Source: an uncultured Flavobacteriaceae bacterium
GTDB lineage: Bacteria; Bacteroidota; Bacteroidia; Flavobacteriales; Flavobacteriaceae
NCBI GenBank assembly: GCA_947503005.1
Contig: CANNCA010000001.1
Coordinates: 961,978-1,025,977 of the forward strand
Direction: 5' to 3'
DNA: 64,000 nucleotides
Shown here: positions 1-8,884 of the stretch, piece by piece
Layout of the letters: each line of letters opens with the position of its first letter
How positions within the stretch are numbered: the stretch's first letter is position 1
The notes under the pieces: model-generated
The model's database searches: none
Seen by the model: the letters and a program-made list of their open reading frames with translations, nothing else
What the model was told of the DNA's origin: nothing
Position numbers and translations under genes: made by a program

Positions 1-1005
1 TTACTCAAAAAGCAGAAGCATGAAAATGTTCTGATTCTTCAAAATAAAAAGGAGGAGTTTTTTATAACGGTTGAGTATCAAGATATTTTATTTAGTCCAT
101 TACCTATTTTTCCTGTAAAAGAATCAGAACTTTACAATTCAGATCTTTTTGCTAATGTTCCAAAACAAGACCCTATTACTGTCTCGTTTTCAGAATTTGC
201 CAATTTCAATTACAACGCTTTTGAAATGAAAAAAGGTTCGCTTGCAGATTTCATGGTCAAAGCGCAAGGGATTGATAAAAACCTGTGTTTGGGCGCCAAA
301 CAATGGGGTGAGGAGATGTTTAGCCTACCTTTTAGTCAAGTGCAATCGAAGATAAAGAGACACTATGTGGAGCCAAAAGGAAATACGAGAATTGGGTATC
401 TGAACGGTCAATCACTTTTTAAATACGCCATTGAAGAACTTTCACCAAAGGTCCAAGAATATTCAAGTATTCAACGGATAAATGTTTTAGAAAAAAAGAT
501 ACATCTTCAAGACACTGTCATTAGCTATGATAATTTGATTTCCACCATACCATTGAATTACTTGTTTCAATTATGTGGTCTTGATAGTAATACTAATAGT
601 GCCTTTACGGGCTGTCATTTTTATTTCTTTACGTATGAAAGTGGTTTAGAAGAAAATAATATGATCTATGATTGTGATTACATTTCTAAGATTATTCGGA
701 TTTTTTCAATTCGTGATGATTTCTTAATGGTTCAGTTAAATGGTAAAGCGTATAATAAAGTAGCAATTTCAGAAATTAAAGATAGAATAGAAGTTTTAGC
801 ACCTAGCATTAGGGGTATAGAATATGCAAGAGATCTATACTTACCCATGTGTTATCCTTTAGAACTAATTTCTGACCCAGATACTCTTGAGCGTATGACG
901 TATTTGCAAAATAATAACGTATTGCCTTTCGGTCGCTTTGGGAATTGGGAGTACTCAGATTTACATGAGTTGGATTGGTCAAGCCTTGACTCCATAGGCG
1001 TTTAG
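1..1005 (+). CDS. NAD(P)/FAD-dependent oxidoreductase, UDP-galactopyranose mutase-like (5' truncated)
   Basis: The reading frame is open from the first base of the window, so the N-terminus with the Rossmann FAD-binding motif lies upstream; the first internal ATG (226) is unlikely to be the start. Visible features fit flavin amine-oxidase or UDP-galactopyranose-mutase-like proteins of sugar clusters: a pattern YDNLISTIPL in the middle and GRFGNWEYSD near the C-terminus, which in this family lies close to the flavin. It sits beside the polysaccharide locus but on the opposite strand, so a role in sugar-nucleotide or glycan modification is an inference. The exact substrate cannot be decided from the C-terminal half alone; a protoporphyrinogen-oxidase-like protein is the main alternative. 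Confidence 0.6.
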   Translation, partial: LLKKQKHENVLILQNKKEEFFITVEYQDILFSPLPIFPVKESELYNSDLFANVPKQDPITVSFSEFANFNYNAFEMKKGSLADFMVKAQGIDKNLCLGAKQWGEEMFSLPFSQVQSKIKRHYVEPKGNTRIGYLNGQSLFKYAIEELSPKVQEYSSIQRINVLEKKIHLQDTVISYDNLISTIPLNYLFQLCGLDSNTNSAFTGCHFYFFTYESGLEENNMIYDCDYISKIIRIFSIRDDFLMVQLNGKAYNKVAISEIKDRIEVLAPSIRGIEYARDLYLPMCYPLELISDPDTLERMTYLQNNNVLPFGRFGNWEYSDLHELDWSSLDSIGV

Positions 1006-1108
1006 ATAGATGATTTTTTTAATAAGAAGAATGGGCAATTAAATTTTATCAAACAACTGAATGTTGGCTTATTTTTTTTTACAAATAGGAAACCTTAATT
1101 TGAAACAT

Positions 1109-2002
1109 ATGAATGTTGTTAAGATGTTAGTTTTAGTAGGCTTGAGTTTTGTTACTTTTAGCTGCACAAGGCCAGACGAAAATTCAGATCCGGTGAATTC
1201 TGGAAAGCCCGAAATTAACGATTCTTCGGTGCTTACCGATGATGTAAATTCAGCGGATTATTGGTCAAAAACAAAATTGGTATGGAACGATGAATTTGAC
1301 GGAAATGAATTGTCTAATGACAATTGGATTATAGAAACTTCTTTAGCTGGAATAGGCTATCCAGGTTGGCAGAATTTTACAAGTGAAGGAAATTTGGAGG
1401 TTAGTGATGGGACCCTAAAAATTATATCAAAAAAAACAGGGGAGGGACAAAAAGCAGGGGATTATTCTTCAGCTCGCATTAATAGCTCCATTGCTTTTAC
1501 CTATGGAAGATTAGAAATTCGCGCCAAATTGCCAAATGGAAATGGAAGCGGACTTTGGTCGAAATTATTTCTTTTGGGAAATAATATTGGCATAGTAGGT
1601 TACCCGAAGAGCGGGCAAATTTCTATTATGGAATACACAAGTCACCTTCAAGATCATATTTTTAATACTGTACATACCGCGGAGAATGTTCTAACAGGTC
1701 AAAAAATTGCTGCAAATTCAGGTTATATTCCAATAGAGACTACCGAAGAAGAATTTCATTTATATGGAATTTTATGGACGGATAAGTATTTGAAATTCTA
1801 TATAGATGATATAGATAATATTATCTATTCGTTCGCACAACCACCCTCTCCAAACGAAAGTAATTGGCCTTTTTCAAAATCATTCTATTTTGTGATGGAT
1901 ACTGCCATTGGCAGTGAATTTTCAGATGGAAATGGTGTTGATGATAATATTTTTCCGACTACTTTAGAAATTGATTACGTGCGAGTCTACCATGCAGAAT
2001 AA
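1109..2002 (+). CDS. GH16-like lipoprotein with degenerate catalytic motif
   Basis: A predicted outer-membrane lipoprotein: a hydrophobic segment ends in a lipobox (VTFSC) about 19 residues after the ATG at 1109, chosen over the upstream ATG at 1061 because it gives a normal signal peptide. The rest matches the GH16 laminarinase/beta-glucanase fold: WNDEFDG near the start, GRLEIRAKLPNG, and the expected active-site strand. That strand reads GQISIMEYTS (Q170, S172, E175), whereas GH16 enzymes carry E-x-D-x-x-E. The nucleophile Glu is Gln and the central Asp is Ser; only the last Glu remains. It probably cannot hydrolyse glucan by the normal mechanism and may act as a glycan-binding or structural protein. 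It ends beside the polysaccharide locus. Confidence 0.8.
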   Translation: MNVVKMLVLVGLSFVTFSCTRPDENSDPVNSGKPEINDSSVLTDDVNSADYWSKTKLVWNDEFDGNELSNDNWIIETSLAGIGYPGWQNFTSEGNLEVSDGTLKIISKKTGEGQKAGDYSSARINSSIAFTYGRLEIRAKLPNGNGSGLWSKLFLLGNNIGIVGYPKSGQISIMEYTSHLQDHIFNTVHTAENVLTGQKIAANSGYIPIETTEEEFHLYGILWTDKYLKFYIDDIDNIIYSFAQPPSPNESNWPFSKSFYFVMDTAIGSEFSDGNGVDDNIFPTTLEIDYVRVYHAE

Positions 2003-2086
2003 CTAAAACTTATTTGAATCTTTTCCTTGCGACTTTTGGAACAAAATTGTTAAAGAATATTTAGACTGGTCTTGAGAGTTAAGCAC

Positions 2087-2971
2087 CTACAAATAAGGGT
2101 TTATAGGGAGTTGTTCAATGTGAAATCCTTTTGATTTTAAATCTTTCAAGAGATTACTTTCAATGTTGTCTTTAAATAATATTACAGCTGCTAAACCATA
2201 ATCCATCAACCTAAGTTTGCATAAAAGATTCTGTACTCCTAACGCAAGAGAAAATGTTATTTTGGCTTTACTGAAGTCTTTATTGGGCTTACTCGATACT
2301 GATTCAGCATAGAAGTCATTGAATCTTAGATATGCCAAATACTTATAGTTCATCGCTATCATCGCTTTGGAAATTTCCTTTAAATTGATTCTATAAATGA
2401 AATTTCCCGATGATTCGAATTGCAAACTTTCATCCTTTCTCCAAACTTTTTTAATACCTTTTTTCAAAATATCCAGAACTCTAACTGTGCCTTCTTGAGG
2501 CTCTATCAACACTACTCCCTTTTTGGCTACTCTCAACATTTCATACAAGCCGACAAATGGTCGTGGGAAATGGTGAAATGCTTCTTTACAGAAAACGTAA
2601 TCATAAGCTTCGTCTTTCTCCAAAATGTTTTCGGCATTGATTTCCTTATATTTCTTTATATATCCCAATTCGTATGCAACAGATATAGTTTCATCGGAAA
2701 TACTACTGGCCACAACATCTAATCCTTCATTCTCAATATAATGAGCGTCAGAGCCAAAATTACCATCTCCTATGGTAATCCAAGTGTTTTTTTTGGATGA
2801 TTTAATCAAAGGGTCAACCATACCACGCATTCTATCATGACGCCATGCGTCTATACTATTTGGATTTGAATATGCAGCAGGCAACCTATTTTCAAGCTTT
2901 TGATTTTTTTCCCATGCCTGATGTTTTGAATAACTGCTTTGGGTATTCATGCGTTTTCTATTTGTGCTCAT
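2087..2971 (-). CDS. class I SAM-dependent methyltransferase
   Basis: A 294-residue cytosolic protein with a class I methyltransferase core. Motif I reads WITIGDGNFG (about residues 64-73), an acidic strand follows, and the region FCKEAFHHFPRP followed by MLRVAKKGVVLIEP is typical of the Methyltransf_11 group. It has a long N-terminal extension without a signal peptide and a C-terminal part of unknown role. It is the last minus-strand gene of the polysaccharide locus, about 200 bp downstream of the WecG/TagA gene. Methylation of a sugar or of the finished chain end is a reasonable inference; the acceptor cannot be read from sequence. Confidence 0.75.
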   Translation of the reverse strand: MSTNRKRMNTQSSYSKHQAWEKNQKLENRLPAAYSNPNSIDAWRHDRMRGMVDPLIKSSKKNTWITIGDGNFGSDAHYIENEGLDVVASSISDETISVAYELGYIKKYKEINAENILEKDEAYDYVFCKEAFHHFPRPFVGLYEMLRVAKKGVVLIEPQEGTVRVLDILKKGIKKVWRKDESLQFESSGNFIYRINLKEISKAMIAMNYKYLAYLRFNDFYAESVSSKPNKDFSKAKITFSLALGVQNLLCKLRLMDYGLAAVILFKDNIESNLLKDLKSKGFHIEQLPINPYL

Positions 2972-3169
2972 TTTATATAGACCTTAAAGAAGATTCAAAT
3001 AAAAAATACGGAGAACATTAGTACTTTAAATGTAGTTCTTTTTCAATCGCAACCCAATAAGAAACTGAAATTATCAAAATGGCAATATCAAAGAGATTAC
3101 TTGAGCTGGTCAGATAGGGTTGGTTTTACTTCATTGTGTTTATATATGCTGTTTTTAAAGACACATTGC

Positions 3170-3910
3170 CTAGTTTTTAAGATTATCTGTGAATTTTTCA
3201 TTTATTAAATAATATCCAAAAATAAAACCATAGTATATATATCTTTTCCACATGCGCTTAGGTTCCTTTAACAGACGACCCAACCATTCAAGACCTAGAT
3301 CTATCCAGACTTTACCTGGCCTTTCAACGGTGCCAGCATAAAAATCAAATACAGCACCTATGGAGCAGATTACTTTTGAATCAAGTTTAAGCTTATACTC
3401 GTAACTCCACTTTTCTTGTTTCGGAGCGGTCATACCAACAAATAATACATCGGGTTTGAATTGATTTACCTTTTTGATCATTTGGTTCGTATCCTCTAAA
3501 CTAAAAACGGGTTTGTAAGGTGGTGAATACGCCCCAAATCTAATATTAGGAAATTCGCTGTGAATTCTCTCCTTTATTTTTGAAAGAGTGGCTTCAGAAG
3601 CACCCAGATAGAAGCAAGAACCAGATTCTCGGTTTAATTTTTCAAGATAAAAATGGTGAATATCCGCACCTGCAATCTTTTTGATTTTCTTGCCGTACAA
3701 AAACTTAACAGCCCACACTATGGCAATTCCGTCAGGAAGTAAAACATCTGATTGGCTTAAAGCCTCCTTAAAATCTTGATCTTTCTGTGCTATACAATAG
3801 GAGTATTGATTGATAGTACTAATCAAAGTTTTTTTCGAAGACGGTATATTTTCAGGTTTGTCAGCAAATACCAAATATTCGAGAAATTCTATGGTATAAC
3901 TATCATTCAT
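3170..3910 (-). CDS. WecG/TagA/CpsF family glycosyltransferase (GT26)
   Basis: A full-length (246 aa) GT26 protein. Visible family signatures are LLPDGIAIVWA (Asp60-Gly61, the nucleotide-sugar/catalytic region), VGMTAPKQEKW (about 158-168), IGAVFDFYAGTVERPG (about 184-199) and the membrane-associating C-terminal helix with LGLEWLGRLLKEP. GT26 enzymes add a sugar, commonly N-acetylmannosaminuronic acid, N-acetylmannosamine or glucose, to a lipid-linked acceptor at the cytoplasmic face. Here it should add an early sugar to the undecaprenyl-linked repeat unit. The gap to the upstream acyltransferase gene is only about 38 bp, consistent with one operon. The sugar specificity is unknown. Confidence 0.9.
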   Translation of the reverse strand: MNDSYTIEFLEYLVFADKPENIPSSKKTLISTINQYSYCIAQKDQDFKEALSQSDVLLPDGIAIVWAVKFLYGKKIKKIAGADIHHFYLEKLNRESGSCFYLGASEATLSKIKERIHSEFPNIRFGAYSPPYKPVFSLEDTNQMIKKVNQFKPDVLFVGMTAPKQEKWSYEYKLKLDSKVICSIGAVFDFYAGTVERPGKVWIDLGLEWLGRLLKEPKRMWKRYIYYGFIFGYYLINEKFTDNLKN

Positions 3911-3948
3911 TTAAATCTAGATATGTTTATTTATCGACTAATCTTCTC

Positions 3949-4515
3949 TTAGATTTTAGAAAGATTCTTTAAATCCTTCAATGTAGTAATTTCTAATTCA
4001 AGATGTCGCAGCAATTCTTTCTCAGAATTAAAACGAAAAGCAATTTCTCTTGCTGGGTTACCACCATAAATGTGATATGGTTTGGTATCCTTTGTTACAA
4101 CTGAACCAGCTGCAATAATACAGCCTTTTCCCAAGGTAACACCACTCATAATGATAGCACCATATCCCACCCAAACATCGTCTTCTATGGTGGTGGATTG
4201 ATTCAACCCCTTCCAATTGTAGTTTTTATCACGAATTCTTGGAGCAAGTCTTGTCGGTATTCCAATTTTTTGATAATGGTGGTCATACTTACCTACTATG
4301 GCAACTTTGTTGGCAAATATGACGTTATCTCCAATAGTACAATCTGTTTCTATCTGAGAATCTCTTCCAATATAAAAGTTGTCACCAATTGAGATTTTGT
4401 TTCTTGCCCATAGGTATACCCTTAAGCCCGCATAGAAATTTTTTCCTATTTCAAACCTTCTAAACTTGATATGTTTTAAGTAGAAAAACCGAACTCTCTT
4501 TATATCTGCTATCAT
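3949..4515 (-). CDS. left-handed beta-helix acyltransferase (WbbJ/colanic-acid type)
   Basis: A 188-residue hexapeptide-repeat acyltransferase. Repeats of the form I-G-D-N-x and I-E-D-D-V-W-V-G-Y-G-A-I-I run from about residue 40 to 155, ending with the classic AAGSVVTKD and GGNPAREIAFR segments of the maltose/galactoside O-acetyltransferase branch. It most likely O-acetylates a sugar of the exported polysaccharide using acetyl-CoA. Its ATG overlaps the stop of the upstream GT2 gene by four bases, indicating translational coupling. Confidence 0.88.
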   Translation of the reverse strand: MIADIKRVRFFYLKHIKFRRFEIGKNFYAGLRVYLWARNKISIGDNFYIGRDSQIETDCTIGDNVIFANKVAIVGKYDHHYQKIGIPTRLAPRIRDKNYNWKGLNQSTTIEDDVWVGYGAIIMSGVTLGKGCIIAAGSVVTKDTKPYHIYGGNPAREIAFRFNSEKELLRHLELEITTLKDLKNLSKI

Positions 4516-5426
4516 TTACTTGTAAGGTATTTTATAAAGAGCGTTTCTAATCTTGAAAAAACCCTAGCCTTGATTCCCATTCTTCTTAGAAAAAGGTTTT
4601 GATATTTTTCATCTACTTCAATCCTTTTTGGAAATTGAACATTTAGACTGTTTTTTTTGTCTAAAAGCGGTAGGTATCTTTTATTTGAACCTGTGGTGTG
4701 AGTAGCATCGGTATCGAAGCCATCATTATAAACTTTTGAATACAAAGGAAAAAGAGTAATACCATCTACTTTGAATTGATGGTAAAACCATCGAATCGCC
4801 CATGAATCAAGCGAACCTTCCATTTGACGTTTTAGCATTCTGTTTACATCTGAACCTCCTTTTCTAAATTGCTTTTTAAGCCTTTTACTTTTTTTAAAGG
4901 TATTGTAATCACTTACCTCCCAATCTATATCGGTCCATCTATCTTTCCAAGTAGCCCAACCCCAAGACCAACCTCGATAGAGAAAATAAGTTTCTTCTTG
5001 GGATTTTGATTCGATTCCAAAGTCAAATGAAAACCCTGATATTGAAAAAACCTTTGACTTATTTTGATACTCATCTAGTGATAAATTCATGTAGGTCAGA
5101 AAATTTGGTGTTGTTATTAGATCATCTTCTAATACAATTACCGTATCAGAAAAAGTCAATACCTCAGACACCCCCGATATAATTGAATTAGCTAAACCTT
5201 TGTTTGAAGCGGATTCTGTAATAGAAATACTCTTAAACCCGTCTATCGACCGTAAAAAGGCTCGTACTTCTTTCACTTTATGTGCATCGGTTTTTCTTTT
5301 TGGGCCGTCTGAGAAAATATAAAGGTCTGAATCTTTTGCAAGGGCGTTCTTTTTAAGAGCGGTTATAGTATTTGTCAAGGTGTCAAGCCTAAGATATGTA
5401 AAAAGTAAGATCGGGGATACTTTCAT
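4512..5426 (-). CDS. glycosyltransferase family 2-like (GT-A fold)
   Basis: A 304-residue soluble GT-A glycosyltransferase. The N-terminus PILLFTYLRLDTL is a GT2-like nucleotide-binding start, followed by the DxD-like motif VLEDD (about residues 98-102) and a Trp-rich segment YRGWSWGWATW seen in a Bacteroidetes branch that resembles GNT-I-type transferases. No membrane segment is evident. It is translationally coupled to the acyltransferase downstream and lies 54 bp from the GT4 gene upstream. It should add one sugar of the repeat unit; donor and acceptor are unknown. Confidence 0.8.
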   Translation of the reverse strand: MKVSPILLFTYLRLDTLTNTITALKKNALAKDSDLYIFSDGPKRKTDAHKVKEVRAFLRSIDGFKSISITESASNKGLANSIISGVSEVLTFSDTVIVLEDDLITTPNFLTYMNLSLDEYQNKSKVFSISGFSFDFGIESKSQEETYFLYRGWSWGWATWKDRWTDIDWEVSDYNTFKKSKRLKKQFRKGGSDVNRMLKRQMEGSLDSWAIRWFYHQFKVDGITLFPLYSKVYNDGFDTDATHTTGSNKRYLPLLDKKNSLNVQFPKRIEVDEKYQNLFLRRMGIKARVFSRLETLFIKYLTSK

Positions 5427-5480
5427 GTTTTAGGGGTTCAATTTTTAAAAATTAAGATAGGCTTTTTAAGTTATAATAGC

Positions 5481-6602
5481 TTAATTCGAATTAATAACCC
5501 TGTTTAAAATATTAGTCATCCTACTTTCAAATTTATCTAGTGTAAATTCTTCTTCGAATCGATTTCTCGCAGCAATACCCATACTTATCCGAAGGTCTGG
5601 AGAATCGATTAAAATTTTAATTTTGTCCGCTAGTTTTTTAGCATTTTGCTGAGGAACAAGAAAACCTGTTTCTCCTTCAATAATAATTTCTCGAATGCCT
5701 CCTTCCGGTGTCGAAATTATGGGCAGGCCATGCTGCATTGCCTCTAAAGTCACTAACGGAAATGCTTCATAATGATAGAACGTTGGAAAAACGAAAATAT
5801 CCGATGTTTCAAGAAATTCAAGTTTTTCATCATCATACTTAGGGCCATGCGCAAAAACAACTGATTGTAATTCAAGTTCGGTAACTTTCTTATTGAAATC
5901 ATTTTCGCTAACATCTGCCCATCCTCCCACAAAATGGCATTCGAAAACAGCGTTATCTATCTTTAATATGGAACAAGCTTCAAGCAATACTAGAACCCCT
6001 TTCTGCTCAATCATATTTGAAAGAAAAACTAATTTGCAAGGGCTTTTCGTATTTCTTTTTTGTTTCATTAAATCTATGCTGTAACCTTTTGCGACATCTG
6101 TACCGGCATTCGGGCAATAAAAAACATTTTTTTCGGATACGTAACTTTCAATATCTGAATACAAAAATGGCGATAGTAAAATACTCCTGGTATTTCTGAA
6201 CGTAAAGCGATAGAGTTTATTATTGAGCCAACCCTTAGATTTTGAAACTCCTTTATTTTGAAAATGATATACAATATCCTTACGGAAGAGTTTTAGTATT
6301 ATTACAATACCTAAATCTTTGTAAAAACCAGGTCCGTTTGCTGTGATACTCATGTAGCACAAATCATAACTATTTTTGATTAGCATTGAAAGAACTTTTT
6401 GATACAACGCTAGAATAGTCAAAAATTTAGCAAAAAATCCTTTACCAGTTTCTGTAAGTTTTTTTGAAGTTTGAAGGTTAATATAATTACAAAGAAAACT
6501 TGAATTAATTAATTTGCTTTGGTGTATATATTGACCCATCATTGCCGCACCATGTACCGGTGGTGGCAGGGTGACAATAAACAGAATTTTAGGTTTATCC
6601 AT
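5481..6602 (-). CDS. glycosyltransferase family 4
   Basis: A 373-residue GT-B fold retaining glycosyltransferase. The N-terminus has the GT4 glycine-rich acceptor loop (LPPPVHGAAMMGQ). The C-terminal half has the donor-binding signature: LVFLSNMIEQKGV, then FVFPTFYHYEAFPLVTLEAM with the conserved E-x7-E pair, followed by GLPIISTPEGGIREII. It belongs to the repeat-unit assembly genes. A 258-bp AT-rich gap separates it from the GT2 pair upstream, so it may have its own promoter or be read through. Confidence 0.88.
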   Translation of the reverse strand: MDKPKILFIVTLPPPVHGAAMMGQYIHQSKLINSSFLCNYINLQTSKKLTETGKGFFAKFLTILALYQKVLSMLIKNSYDLCYMSITANGPGFYKDLGIVIILKLFRKDIVYHFQNKGVSKSKGWLNNKLYRFTFRNTRSILLSPFLYSDIESYVSEKNVFYCPNAGTDVAKGYSIDLMKQKRNTKSPCKLVFLSNMIEQKGVLVLLEACSILKIDNAVFECHFVGGWADVSENDFNKKVTELELQSVVFAHGPKYDDEKLEFLETSDIFVFPTFYHYEAFPLVTLEAMQHGLPIISTPEGGIREIIIEGETGFLVPQQNAKKLADKIKILIDSPDLRISMGIAARNRFEEEFTLDKFESRMTNILNRVINSN

Positions 6603-6860
6603 TCTATTTTCTTAAAATCCAGCTCTTTAAATTCGATTCAAAAAAATAAATATGTATTATTAAGTCCTTAACAATGAAAGTTTTGGTTAGTCCGTTCAAC
6701 GCTACTATTAGTTCTGATTAATTCTTATTTAAAAGAGTATCATTAAAAGGAATTACTTTTTCACTTATCCAAATATAATTTAAAAGTGAATGTTCAGAAA
6801 TTAAAATCGAAAATCGGCAAATTTACCTGTCTAATTCAACTTTTAAAGGAAATTATAAAA

Positions 6861-7787
6861 TTATTGATTCTTGGCATATTCATGAAATTTGATGTTGAGT
6901 ATTGCCGCGAAACTACCCAAAGAAGGTGCTAGAAGTTTTATAAGGCCGTAGTATCTATTTTCTACTGGAAACAAAATTAGTGGTAATAACAGTAAGCCAA
7001 GGATAGAACTCACCGTGTTCACAGCTAACTTTTTCAAGATTAAAAAATATTTCTTTTCAAGTATAAGGATGTAAGTATATGTATTTCCGCCTCGATAATA
7101 TCTCTTAAAAAGCCATTTTATACCAGCCCTTGACTTTGGGATGTTTTCATAAGCTATTGCTTTGTCTGCCCAAAATATTCTAGCTTCTTTTTTTAAAGCT
7201 TGTACTCCAAAGTAAGTGTCTTCACCTCCAGTGGTATTAAATCGCATATCGTATTTAAGGTTATTTTCTTTTAAAAATGTAGACCTAAACATCAGATTTC
7301 CTCCGCCAAAAAAATTGGTTAATTGTTCATTGTTTTGGTGTTTTGTTCGCCAGAACCATTTAGATATCTGAATGGAGGTTTCATTCTCAAACATTGGAAA
7401 AACGGGGCCGACAACAATATCTGCATTGTTATTTAAAATGGTTTTGATAAGTTCGGTCAGCCATTCTTTAACAACCTGCTCATCATCATCTACACAAATC
7501 AAATAATCTGAGTTGAATGTATACGATTGCTTTAAAATTTCGTTTCGAACATGGGATAAACCTTTTTTGGCATTGTTGAAGTAATGTAGCTTGAATTTAC
7601 TGGGAACTTGCTGACTTAAGTTTAGGACTGTACCCTTTGCTGACTTTGCAATATCATTATCAACAACAATAATATCAATCATTTTGATATTATTCTCATC
7701 CAGATGACATTCGAAGATGCTGGTGATTAACTTTTCTAATAAGACTAATCTTTTATATGTAGGTATACCTATAACCAAATGATTCAT
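6861..7787 (-). CDS. glycosyltransferase family 2, downstream copy of a tandem pair
   Basis: A 308-residue GT2 enzyme: GIPTYKR at the N-terminus, VDDDEQ as the metal-binding DxD-type motif, GGEDTYFG as the ED catalytic region, and a hydrophobic C-terminal region (about 240-290) that should anchor it to the inner membrane. It is clearly paralogous to the gene at 7925-8836, sharing GGEDTYFG, ARIFWA, a lysine/arginine-rich amphipathic stretch and the TYTYIL segment. The pair probably arose by tandem duplication and diverged in acceptor or donor specificity. The 137-bp spacer shows nothing recognisable. Confidence 0.85.
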   Translation of the reverse strand: MNHLVIGIPTYKRLVLLEKLITSIFECHLDENNIKMIDIIVVDNDIAKSAKGTVLNLSQQVPSKFKLHYFNNAKKGLSHVRNEILKQSYTFNSDYLICVDDDEQVVKEWLTELIKTILNNNADIVVGPVFPMFENETSIQISKWFWRTKHQNNEQLTNFFGGGNLMFRSTFLKENNLKYDMRFNTTGGEDTYFGVQALKKEARIFWADKAIAYENIPKSRAGIKWLFKRYYRGGNTYTYILILEKKYFLILKKLAVNTVSSILGLLLLPLILFPVENRYYGLIKLLAPSLGSFAAILNIKFHEYAKNQ

Positions 7788-7924
7788 CGTGCAGAATGTA
7801 TGTTGATTTTCATATACTTTGTTAATGAAAATTGGTTATTGAAATCTTAGACTAAATCGTTGACTTTAAATAATAGAGATAAAACTACACTAATGATTTG
7901 AAATTTTTCTTACAGTATTAATGA

Positions 7925-8836
7925 TTATGAATACTCTTTATATCTTTTATTGAATAAACCTGCAAAACCACCAAAAGAATTACAAATTTTAAGAAGCCCC
8001 CAATATCTATTTTTAATTGGGAAAAATATTAGTGGCATTGATAATGTGCCTACTAGCAAATAAATTAAACTAACAATAACTTTTTTCACAAGTCGAAGAA
8101 TTTCTTTTTCTAATTTCAGAATATAGGTATATGTAGTAGCCCCTCGATACGCCCTCTTTACCAACCAGTTTAAACTTGCTCTTTTAGCTGGTATGGTCTC
8201 GTATACAACAGCGTTTTGCGCCCAAAAAATTCTGGCCCCAGAGTTTACCGCCTCTACTCCAAAGTAAGTGTCTTCGCCACCAGTTTGATTAAAACGAGAA
8301 TCAAATCTAAGTTTATGTTTAATGATAAACTCAGCTCTAATAATTAAGTTATTGGTTTTCACAAAGTCGACCTGAGTATTGTTGGCAAATTCAATTGTAT
8401 CAAATAAGTGTGCAAAATTAGGGTGAACTTCCTTCTCAAAAACGGGTTTATTAGGTCCCAAAACAATATCGGCGTCGTTAGCATAAAGTATGTCTACCAA
8501 TTCTGAAATCCAGTTTGTGGCTGGGTATTCATCGTCATCAATTAAAGCAATTAAATCGGGACTTAGCTCCAAGGCTCTATCCAAAATTTCATTTCTTACA
8601 TGGGCGAGCCCCTTATTTGGGCAGTTAAAATAATTTAATGAGAATTTATCAGGGCACTCACTTATAAGATCCTGTGTGACTTTTTCTGCGGTTCTTTCCG
8701 CATCATTATCTACAATTACTACGTCGATAGATTTAACCAAATTTAGCTTTACTTCACAACTAAAAATACTAAGGATTAGTTTTTTTAGCATTTGAGGTCT
8801 CTTGTAGGTAGGAATTCCTATTACAACGTGATTCAT
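7925..8836 (-). CDS. glycosyltransferase family 2, upstream copy of a tandem pair
   Basis: A 303-residue GT2 enzyme with GIPTYKRPQ at the start, LIDDDEYP as the DxD-type motif, GGEDTYFGVEA in the catalytic region and a C-terminal membrane segment. It is the paralog of the next gene downstream and matches it in length and architecture. In the locus it follows the C1q-like surface protein gene with about 48 bp between them, so these are probably co-transcribed. The sugar it transfers cannot be inferred. Confidence 0.85.
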   Translation of the reverse strand: MNHVVIGIPTYKRPQMLKKLILSIFSCEVKLNLVKSIDVVIVDNDAERTAEKVTQDLISECPDKFSLNYFNCPNKGLAHVRNEILDRALELSPDLIALIDDDEYPATNWISELVDILYANDADIVLGPNKPVFEKEVHPNFAHLFDTIEFANNTQVDFVKTNNLIIRAEFIIKHKLRFDSRFNQTGGEDTYFGVEAVNSGARIFWAQNAVVYETIPAKRASLNWLVKRAYRGATTYTYILKLEKEILRLVKKVIVSLIYLLVGTLSMPLIFFPIKNRYWGLLKICNSFGGFAGLFNKRYKEYS

Positions 8837-8884
8837 GAATTTTTCTATTGCTACTATTAACCTAAATTATTGATCTAGCATATA

